Assembly (NCBI GenBank): GCA_937138955.1
Contig: CAKZPJ010000504.1
Span: 1-12,387, forward strand
Direction: 5' to 3'
Source: an uncultured Flammeovirgaceae bacterium
Lineage (GTDB): Bacteria > Bacteroidota > Bacteroidia > Cytophagales > Cyclobacteriaceae
DNA: 12,387 nt
The position numbers were made by a program, and so were the translations under genes. Position 1 is the first letter of the stretch; every line of letters starts with the position of its first letter. Below are positions 6,519-12,387 of the stretch, piece after piece. The notes below the pieces were generated by a model that was given only the letters and a program-made list of their open reading frames with translations, did no database searches and was not told the DNA's origin.

Positions 6519-9500
6519 ATGACGAACACCTCTACGACCAAAACCAAGAGAATAAGTGATAAAAGTGAAGTTGAATTAGAGTATTTAGAAATTAAAGGGG
6601 AGGAATTCTACAAGATTTCCAACAGCGATGCTATGCGTCCCTTCTTTATGAGCATCGTTAGCGACTCCAATCACTGGATGTTCATTTCAAGCAACGGGGG
6701 GCTAACTGCCGGTAGAAAAAATGCTCAGTATGCCCTGTTTCCGTACTACACCGATGATAAAATTACCGAATCAGCTGAAGTCACTGGAAGTAAAACGATT
6801 GTTCGGGTAGCTCAAAGTGACCAGACATTTCTGTGGGAACCTTTTTCCGCTAAGTCGAGCGAACTGTACCGTACCAGCCGAAACTTATACAAGAACGTGT
6901 ACGGCAATAAAGTCATGTTTGAAGAGATCAATCATGACTTGGAACTCACCTGTCGGTATCAGTGGTGTTCCAGTGATCGCTTTGGTTTTGTTAGAAATTC
7001 TACGCTGGTCAATAATAGCGACGGTGAGATAAAACTATCCTTAGTAGACGGCTTGCAAAATATACTACCCTACGGCGTGGAAAGCGATACGCAAACCCGA
7101 GCCAGTAACTTGGTAGATGCCTACAAAAGAAGCGAGCTAGTAAAAGAAGTCGGTGTAGGAATTTACGCTTTGAGTGCCATTATTGTTGATAAAGCCGAAC
7201 CTAGCGAAGCCCTGAAAGCCAATGTGGTTTGGTCGCTGGGCCTACCGAACCCAAAGCACCTGCTGTCATCCTTACAACTAAAGAACTTCAAACAGGATGA
7301 AGCTATTGAAGAGGAAACCGATATTAAAGCCGAGAAAGGAGCTTATCTCATTCATGCTGAACTTTCGTTGGCAGCTAAGGCAACCAGCCAATGGATGATG
7401 GTAGCTGACGTAAACCAGGATCATGCGGATATAGTCCAATTGGTGGAGAGTATTAAGCAGGATGATGAACTACAGCAGCAAGTAGAACAAGACATTGAGT
7501 TAGGTACTCAACGGCTAGTTGGGCTATGCGCTGCTTCTGACGGTCTTCAACTTACGGAAGACAACTACCGCGATACCCGTCATTTTTCCAATACCTTGTT
7601 CAATATAATGCGGGGGGGCATCTTCGATGATGGTTACCGTATTGAAAAATGGGATTTTACGGACTATCTAGCCCAAGCGAATAAAGCGGTAGCGCGGTCA
7701 AACCAGGATGCGGTTATTAGTCTGCCTGATGAATTCTCAATATTTGATTTAAAAGCGACCGCAGAAGCGAGTACCGACGTCCATTTTAGGCGGCTCTGTT
7801 CAGAATACCTACCGCTGAAATTTAGCCGAAGGCACGGTGATCCCAGCCGACCGTGGAACCAGTTTTCTATTAACACCCGCAGCGAAGATGGTTCAAAAGT
7901 ACTGGACTACGAAGGCAATTGGCGCGATATTTTTCAGAACTGGGAAGCCTTAGCGCGTTCGTATCCCGAATTCATTGAGAGTATAATCCATAAGTTTCTG
8001 AACGCCTCTACATTTGATGGGTACAACCCCTATCGGATAACCAAAGACGGGTTCGAGTGGGAAACGATTGAGCCGGACGATCCCTGGAGCTATATCGGCT
8101 ATTGGGGCGATCACCAGATCATCTATCTGCTGAAGCTTCTGGAGTTCTTTGAAGATACTTCTCCCGGAGCGTTGGAACATCTCTTTGACCAGGAAATCTT
8201 CGTTTATGCTAATGTACCCTACAAAATCAAATCTTATTCGGAAACGCTGAAAAATCCGAAGGATACCATTGAGTTTGACGAGGATTTAGATCGCAAAATT
8301 CGTGAGACCCGGGAAGCTGAAGGTGCCGATGGCGCATTGCTTCGTTATGAGTCGGGAGCTATCGTCAGTGCTAATTTTATTGAGAAAATATTAGTGACTA
8401 TACTGGCCAAGCTCTCCAATTTTATTCCGGAAGCAGGCATCTGGATGAACACTCAACGCCCCGAATGGAACGATGCCAACAATGCGCTGGTCGGCAACGG
8501 CGTATCTATGGTCACACTTTATTATCTGCGGCGTTTTTTAAGTTTCTTTCAAGCCGTTTTTGCTTCAGTATCCGAGAAGGAAGTAGCTGTTTCGGAAGAA
8601 TTAGCGGATTTCTTTACCAGGGTAGTTGATACTCTGGCAGCGCATAAAGAATTACTAAACGGAAACATAACGAACCAGCAGCGTAGAGGAATATTGGATG
8701 GTCTGGGGCAAGCGGGTAGCGATTTCAGAAAACAGGTTTACCAGCAGTCATTCTCGGGTGATAAAGTCACTATTTCGCTGAGTGAACTAATGTCTTTTTG
8801 CGAGGTAGCTTTGCAATTCTTGGAGCATTCTATCGAAGCCAACCGACGAATTGATCATCTCTACCACGCCTACAACTTGATGACCGTAGAAGAGGATGGT
8901 GGTATATCAGTTGATTATTTGGATGAAATGCTGGAGGGGCAAGTAGCCGTACTGAGTGCTAAGTACCTCACATCTATTGAGGCTCTGACCGTGCTGGATG
9001 CACTGAAAAAGAGTAGTCTGTTCCGAGAAGAGCAGTACAGCTATATGCTGTATCCTAATAAGGAGCTACCGTCCTTTATGGCCAAAAATTCTATTCCGCA
9101 GCAATTAGTAGCAGACTCGGATCTACTAAGAAAACTAGTAGGTGATAACAATACCCAAATCATCAAGCAAGATGCTAGCGGCGCCTGTCATTTCAACGGT
9201 AACTTTAGAAATGCCAACGACCTGAAACAAGCACTGAGCACGCTAGATGAAGATTACGCGGATTTGGCAACGCAAGAAAAAGCCCAGGTTCTGGAAATAT
9301 TCGAGGAGGTTTTTAACCATAAGGCATTTACCGGCAGGTCGGGTACTTTTTATGGATACGAGGGGCTGGGGTCAATCTACTGGCATATGGTTTCCAAATT
9401 ACTGCTGGCGGTGCAGCAATGCTGCCAAAGGGCCGTTGAGGAAGAAGAAAGTGAAGAGGTTGTAGGGCGGCTGCTCGAGCATTTTTACGAAATAACGGCG

Positions 9501-9980
9501 GGAATCGGAGTACACAAACCCCCCTTGCTCTACGGAGCATTTCCGACTGATCCTTACTCACATACGCCGATGGGCAAGGGAGCGCAGCAGCCGGGTATGA
9601 CAGGGCAGGTGAAAGAAGATGTTCTGAGTCGCTTTGGTGAATTAGGAATTATCGTTAAAAACGGTCAACTGCATTTTAAACCGTTCCTCCTGAAAGAAGA
9701 AGAATTCTTGGAAGCTTCATCAAGCTTTAAATATTTCAATATTCATTCTAATCAGCAACAGGTTCAGCTAGAGAAGAACTCGCTAGGATTTACCTATTGT
9801 CAAGTTCCGGTTGTATACAAGATAGCCGATCAGGAAAGTATAGAAGTGCACTATCAGAACAGTAGTTTTGACAACTTTAATGGTTTGGTTTTAAATAAAG
9901 ATATCAGCAAAAAGATTTTTGCCAGGACGGGGGAAATCAACAATATTACCGTGGAGGTGAAACGCGGAAACTTGAGATAA
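6519..9980 (+). CDS. Very large putative inverting glycoside phosphorylase (clan GH-Q-like: GH94/GH149/GH161 relatives)
   Basis: A 1153-residue protein without signal peptide or membrane segment, hence cytoplasmic. The layout resembles clan GH-Q phosphorylases: a beta-rich N-terminal domain (about 1-300), a helical linker (about 320-400), an alpha/alpha barrel with a long helical insertion (about 420-1045), and a beta-rich C-terminal domain. Y-W-G-D531-H-Q-I-I-Y-L-L corresponds in position to the 'W-S-D-D-H-L-W-L' sugar-binding segment of cellobiose phosphorylase. R-P-E-W-N-D652-A-N-N matches the 'D-W-N-D-G-M-N' motif holding the general acid, so D652 is the candidate catalytic residue. H1015-T-P-x-x-x-G-A-Q-Q-P-G-M-T-G-Q lies where phosphate-binding residues occur. 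Other strong-looking blocks are N-W-R-D-I-F-Q-N-W-E (468-477) and D-G-Y-N-P-Y-R-I (500-507). Length fits GH149 or GH161 (beta-1,3-glucan phosphorylases) better than GH94. The sugar symporter downstream supports intracellular phosphorolysis. Family and substrate are inferred; it may be an unclassified branch. Confidence 0.6.
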   Translation: MTNTSTTKTKRISDKSEVELEYLEIKGEEFYKISNSDAMRPFFMSIVSDSNHWMFISSNGGLTAGRKNAQYALFPYYTDDKITESAEVTGSKTIVRVAQSDQTFLWEPFSAKSSELYRTSRNLYKNVYGNKVMFEEINHDLELTCRYQWCSSDRFGFVRNSTLVNNSDGEIKLSLVDGLQNILPYGVESDTQTRASNLVDAYKRSELVKEVGVGIYALSAIIVDKAEPSEALKANVVWSLGLPNPKHLLSSLQLKNFKQDEAIEEETDIKAEKGAYLIHAELSLAAKATSQWMMVADVNQDHADIVQLVESIKQDDELQQQVEQDIELGTQRLVGLCAASDGLQLTEDNYRDTRHFSNTLFNIMRGGIFDDGYRIEKWDFTDYLAQANKAVARSNQDAVISLPDEFSIFDLKATAEASTDVHFRRLCSEYLPLKFSRRHGDPSRPWNQFSINTRSEDGSKVLDYEGNWRDIFQNWEALARSYPEFIESIIHKFLNASTFDGYNPYRITKDGFEWETIEPDDPWSYIGYWGDHQIIYLLKLLEFFEDTSPGALEHLFDQEIFVYANVPYKIKSYSETLKNPKDTIEFDEDLDRKIRETREAEGADGALLRYESGAIVSANFIEKILVTILAKLSNFIPEAGIWMNTQRPEWNDANNALVGNGVSMVTLYYLRRFLSFFQAVFASVSEKEVAVSEELADFFTRVVDTLAAHKELLNGNITNQQRRGILDGLGQAGSDFRKQVYQQSFSGDKVTISLSELMSFCEVALQFLEHSIEANRRIDHLYHAYNLMTVEEDGGISVDYLDEMLEGQVAVLSAKYLTSIEALTVLDALKKSSLFREEQYSYMLYPNKELPSFMAKNSIPQQLVADSDLLRKLVGDNNTQIIKQDASGACHFNGNFRNANDLKQALSTLDEDYADLATQEKAQVLEIFEEVFNHKAFTGRSGTFYGYEGLGSIYWHMVSKLLLAVQQCCQRAVEEEESEEVVGRLLEHFYEITAGIGVHKPPLLYGAFPTDPYSHTPMGKGAQQPGMTGQVKEDVLSRFGELGIIVKNGQLHFKPFLLKEEEFLEASSSFKYFNIHSNQQQVQLEKNSLGFTYCQVPVVYKIADQESIEVHYQNSSFDNFNGLVLNKDISKKIFARTGEINNITVEVKRGNLR

Positions 9981-9983
9981 AGT

Positions 9984-10008
9984 GCTTTTGGCTTAGAAAT
10001 AGCCAAGC
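9984..10008 (+). terminator. Hairpin just after the phosphorylase-like gene
   Basis: TTGGCT (9988-9993) pairs perfectly with AGCCAA (10001-10006) around a 7-base loop, with an outer GC/GC pair (9984-9985 with 10007-10008) across a two-T bulge. It begins three bases after the stop codon. No T tract follows, so it may be a weak or partial terminator, or an mRNA 3' stabiliser, rather than a full intrinsic terminator. Confidence 0.4.
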
Positions 10009-10032
10009 GAACAGTGCGTTAATCAGTCATTT

Positions 10033-10155
10033 AACAATCCCGGAACTAGTCCGGGTAACACTAGATAAGTTCCAGGGAGAGGCAGGAAGTAATTCAGCAA
10101 TCTTGGACCTCATCTGGGAGGCAACCAACAACAATTCTCGGACTTGATCCGAGAT
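10033..10155 (+). repeat. Three diverged copies of a palindromic repeat unit (CAAT + 6-bp stem, 5-base loop)
   Basis: Three units share one plan: a CAAT-type lead, a six-base arm, a five-base loop and the complementary arm. Unit 1 is CCCGGA-ACTAG-TCCGGG (10039-10055), preceded by AACAAT. Unit 2 is CTTGGA-CCTCA-TCTGGG (10102-10118), preceded by AGCAAT, and closes fully only with G-U pairs. Unit 3 is CTCGGA-CTTGA-TCCGAG (10137-10153), preceded by ACAATT, with one further T-A pair outside. Changes in the arms are largely compensated, which points to selection for, or origin from, a stem. Short palindromes of the 'CGGACTTGATCCG' kind are known as dispersed intergenic repeats in several bacteria. 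Between a phosphorylase-like gene and a symporter gene they could set the ratio of the two products. Confidence 0.7.
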
Positions 10156-10181
10156 CAGCATAAACTAACTAACCTACTATT

Positions 10182-11612
10182 ATGGAAGATCCCGCTATTG
10201 TACGTACAGGTAAGGTGCCTTTTGGCAAAAAGGTCGCCTTTGGCATCGGTATGTTGGCCAATCAAATGTTTCCCGCCGCACTCGGCATTTTTATGGTTGT
10301 GTTGGTACAAGACCTGGGTTTCCCAGGTTGGATGTGGGGGATTCTGTTCTTCTTGCCCCGGGTATTTGATACTTTCACCGACCCCATCATGGGCTTCATT
10401 TCCGATAATACCAAATCTCGGTGGGGACGACGACGGCAGTACGTATTCATAGGAGCCATCATTATGGGAGTCTCGTTTGTGGTAATGTGGCAGTTGTATC
10501 GAGTAAATGGTATTGACTATAATTTCACCTATTTTCTCCTTTGGTCGTTTGTATTCTATTTAGGACTCACCATTTTTAGCGTGCCTTACGTGGCGATGGG
10601 CTACGAAATGAGCAGCGATTTTCACGAACGAACCAACATCATGGCGGTTGCTCAGTGGATCGGTCAGTGGGCTTGGGTAATTGCTCCTTGGTTTTGGGTT
10701 ATTATGTACGATCAGGGCATGTTTGAGTCGGCTGATGTGGCCACTCGAGAACTAGCGATTTGGGTTGGAGTCTCCTGCGCGATCTTTGCGATGGTGCCCG
10801 CCATATTTCTTAAGAGTAATTCAACCGTAGATGCTGACTACACTCCACTGACCCTAAAAACTATTGGCGGAAGCCTGAAAAAGATTATTCAAGGGTTTGT
10901 GGAGGCTTTTCGATTAAAACCATTTAGACAGCTTTGCATCGCCACGTTTTTTATTTACAATTCCTTCTATACCATCGCCAGTTTCTCCTTTTTCATTGTA
11001 GTATACTATCTCTTCGGTGGCGATGCTGGTGAAGCAGGTATCTGGCCTACGCTTTTTGGTAGTATTGGGGCGTTGGTCACTACTTTTGTAGTAATTCCCA
11101 TTGTAGCCCGAATGTCTAAAATTATGGGTAAAAAGAAAGCGTTCATCATTTCACAAGCAATATCGATTTTAGGTTACATCATGCTCTGGTTTCTTTTCAT
11201 TCCCGGAAAGCCCTACATGTTCATTTTCGCCCTGCCTTTCTTCTCATTCGGTATTGGCAGTTTATTTACCATCATGATGTCGATGACCGCCGATGTGATC
11301 GATCTGGATGAATTAAATACTGGACAACGCCGAGAAGGAATATTTGGGGCAATTTACTGGTGGATGGTGAAGTTTGGGTTTGCCATAGCTGGTTTATTAA
11401 GTGGCGCAATATTATCCGTCGTGGGCTTTGACCCTAGTATCGATACCCAGTCAGACGGAGCTATCACAGGTTTACGAGCCTTTTATTCTGGTCTGCCTAT
11501 TCTGGGTACGCTCATCGCCATTGTAGTTATGTGGAATTATGATGTGACCGAAGAGACCGCCTTGGAAGTAAGACGCAAACTAGATAAAGAACCAGAACCT
11601 GTGGAAGCATAA
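10182..11612 (+). CDS. GPH-family (MelB-like) glycoside:cation symporter
   Basis: A 476-residue inner-membrane protein with about twelve hydrophobic segments in two halves joined by a cytoplasmic loop near residues 205-250. It belongs to the glycoside-pentoside-hexuronide:cation symporter family of the major facilitator superfamily. The family signature is R60-V-F-D63-T-F-T-D67-P-I-M-G-x-x-S-D-N-T-x-S-R-W-G-R-R-R; D63 and D67 match the Na+/H+-coordinating D55 and D59 of MelB. The second signature, V-P-Y-V-A-M-G-Y-E-M-S-S-D-F-H-E-R-T-N, is also present. Substrate cannot be read from the sequence, but the phosphorylase-like gene upstream suggests an oligosaccharide or glycoside. The ATG at 10182 follows CTACTATT, the same eight bases as before the ATG at 511; a start in another frame at 10144 is a shadow. 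The three upstream palindromes may affect its expression. Confidence 0.9.
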   Translation: MEDPAIVRTGKVPFGKKVAFGIGMLANQMFPAALGIFMVVLVQDLGFPGWMWGILFFLPRVFDTFTDPIMGFISDNTKSRWGRRRQYVFIGAIIMGVSFVVMWQLYRVNGIDYNFTYFLLWSFVFYLGLTIFSVPYVAMGYEMSSDFHERTNIMAVAQWIGQWAWVIAPWFWVIMYDQGMFESADVATRELAIWVGVSCAIFAMVPAIFLKSNSTVDADYTPLTLKTIGGSLKKIIQGFVEAFRLKPFRQLCIATFFIYNSFYTIASFSFFIVVYYLFGGDAGEAGIWPTLFGSIGALVTTFVVIPIVARMSKIMGKKKAFIISQAISILGYIMLWFLFIPGKPYMFIFALPFFSFGIGSLFTIMMSMTADVIDLDELNTGQRREGIFGAIYWWMVKFGFAIAGLLSGAILSVVGFDPSIDTQSDGAITGLRAFYSGLPILGTLIAIVVMWNYDVTEETALEVRRKLDKEPEPVEA

Positions 11613-11720
11613 GTAACTCAAGGTATTAAATAGAAGGCGTTTGTTTTTCCCCAGACGATGATAGTCGAGTATGCGAGGGTGTGCTTAGAATCTAATTGGG
11701 GGGATATTTGTTCCATAAAT

Positions 11721-12326
11721 ATGGATGACTATTACCGTTCTCTGGCCGATGAATCAGAGGGGTTATATCGGGAGAAAGGAAGTAAATTCTTCGCCTACGC
11801 CTATCCAGTAGATTCGGAAGACGAGATACAAAAATGCCTAGCAATGCTAAAGAAGCTGCATCATAACGCGCGGCATCACTGTTATGCTTTCATTTTGAAA
11901 CCATTGGAAGGGCAAGAAGAAACTTACCGTGCTAGTGACGATGGTGAGCCTCCTCACTCGGCTGGTGATCCTATTTTAGGACAAATTCGCTCGTATCAAT
12001 TGCTGGATGTATTAGTGGTGGTGGTTCGTTATTTTGGTGGAACCAAGTTAGGCGTAGCTGGGTTGATTCATGCTTATAAAACCGCGGCGGCAGATGCTAT
12101 AGAAAATGGGTCTATTGTAGAGAAATACATAGAGCGGACTTTTGCCATTGAATTCCCCTATTCGGCTACCAGTGGCGTAATGAAAATTATTGACCAATTT
12201 TCTCTGACTATTCTTAATCAGTCGTTTGCTGAAAATTGCTACTACCGATTTTCGGTACGATTATGCGATTATAAAGCTGCCTTAGCTGATTTTTCTGAGC
12301 TAGATCAGGTAAAGGTAAAACATTGA
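11721..12326 (+). CDS. yigZ: YigZ/IMPACT family protein (UPF0029)
   Basis: A 201-residue protein, close to the 205 residues of E. coli YigZ. The N-terminal IMPACT domain (about 12-125) shows E-K-G-S-K-F (18-23), H-N-A-R-H-H-C-Y-A-F (48-57), D-D-G-E-P-P-H-S-A-G-D-P-I-L (73-86) and V-V-R-Y-F-G-G-T-K-L-G-V-A-G-L-I-H-A-Y (101-119), the family signature. A smaller ferredoxin-like domain (about 138-200) follows. The eukaryotic relative IMPACT modulates GCN2 in translational control; the bacterial role is not firmly known, with nucleic-acid or ribosome binding suggested. An in-frame ATG at 11658 would add 21 residues of atypical sequence; the N-terminus from the ATG at 11721 (M-D-D-Y-Y-R-S-L) fits the family. 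A possible -7 box (GATATTTG, 11702-11709) lies inside that extension, which also favours the later start. It probably has its own promoter. Confidence 0.92.
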   Translation: MDDYYRSLADESEGLYREKGSKFFAYAYPVDSEDEIQKCLAMLKKLHHNARHHCYAFILKPLEGQEETYRASDDGEPPHSAGDPILGQIRSYQLLDVLVVVVRYFGGTKLGVAGLIHAYKTAAADAIENGSIVEKYIERTFAIEFPYSATSGVMKIIDQFSLTILNQSFAENCYYRFSVRLCDYKAALADFSELDQVKVKH

Positions 12327-12351
12327 TTTTTGTGGTAAGTTATGATAGCCT

Positions 12352-12387
12352 ATGGAATCAGCTTCGTCTAAATCCGCTTTTTTAACC
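12352..12387 (+). CDS. Possible start of a further gene, cut by the window edge
   Basis: An ATG at 12352 opens a frame of twelve codons (M-E-S-A-S-S-K-S-A-F-L-T) that is still open at the last base, 25 bases after the yigZ stop. The competing ATG at 12342 closes after nine codons. Position and spacing suit a downstream operon gene, but twelve residues are too few to name a family or to prove coding. Confidence 0.35.
   Translation, partial: MESASSKSAFLT

Noticed and set aside
9247..9561. Open frames on both strands within the phosphorylase-like gene near its 3' end
   Set aside because: The main frame is continuous through the region and carries the Q-Q-P-G-M-T-G block; the alternative frames have no family features.
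10033..10155. The three palindromes as a CRISPR array
   Set aside because: Only three units, strongly diverged, spaced 63 and 35 bases apart, and no cas genes; a CRISPR array has near-identical repeats with regular spacers.
10144..10452. Alternative frame and antisense frame at the 5' end of the symporter gene
   Set aside because: The symporter frame carries the conserved GPH signature over the same bases, so the 102-residue plus-strand and 66-residue minus-strand frames are shadows.
11658..11720. Earlier in-frame ATG for the YigZ gene
   Set aside because: The 21 extra residues are unlike the family N-terminus and cover a G-rich stretch and a possible -7 box; the protein from 11721 has the usual length.

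Overview
The window reads as chromosomal DNA of a Bacteroidota species, most likely a marine Cytophagales-type bacterium. Reasons: intermediate GC (mid-forties by eye); A/T-rich start regions without clear Shine-Dalgarno sequences; a DUF4377 lipoprotein; a winged-helix (HTH_34) regulator paired with a membrane protein in the arrangement common in this phylum; and protein sequences throughout that look like Bacteroidota orthologues. No tRNA, rRNA, CRISPR array, transposase, integrase or phage gene is visible. Coding density is high and no gap without a gene exceeds about 235 bases.

Layout. (1) 1-2184, plus strand: a tight run made of the C-terminus of a membrane protein, an overlapping small winged-helix regulator, a DUF2306 membrane protein, a TMEM175-type (DUF1211) channel-like protein and, 53 bases on, a DUF4377 lipoprotein. 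(2) 2283-3641, plus strand: a glutamine-synthetase superfamily ligase that keeps the ATP/metal residues but seems to lack the ammonium-site acids, so it probably joins glutamate to an amine rather than to ammonia. (3) 3646-3713: a structured convergent gap built from degenerate 7-bp repeats in two opposed arms. (4) 3724-4579, minus strand: a RidA-family deaminase with a two-TM protein of unknown function one base downstream. (5) 4759-6285, plus strand: the bifunctional NAD(P)HX repair enzyme Nnr. Together RidA and Nnr form a small metabolite-damage-repair neighbourhood around a divergent intergenic region. (6) 6519-11612, plus strand: a 1153-residue cytoplasmic protein with the architecture and an acid motif of inverting disaccharide/oligosaccharide phosphorylases (clan GH-Q: GH94/GH149/GH161-like), followed by a MelB-like GPH cation:sugar symporter. 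The 201-base gap between them holds four hairpins, three of which are diverged copies of one palindromic unit. (7) 11721-12326: a YigZ/IMPACT protein, then the possible start of another gene at the right edge.

The most interesting part is region 6. A symporter would bring a glycoside across the inner membrane and a very large phosphorylase-like enzyme would split it with phosphate inside the cell. The family cannot be fixed by eye and the substrate is unknown. The GS-like ligase and the palindromic repeats are the next most useful leads. I saw no clear evidence of an entirely new type of system; the phosphorylase-like/symporter pair comes closest.
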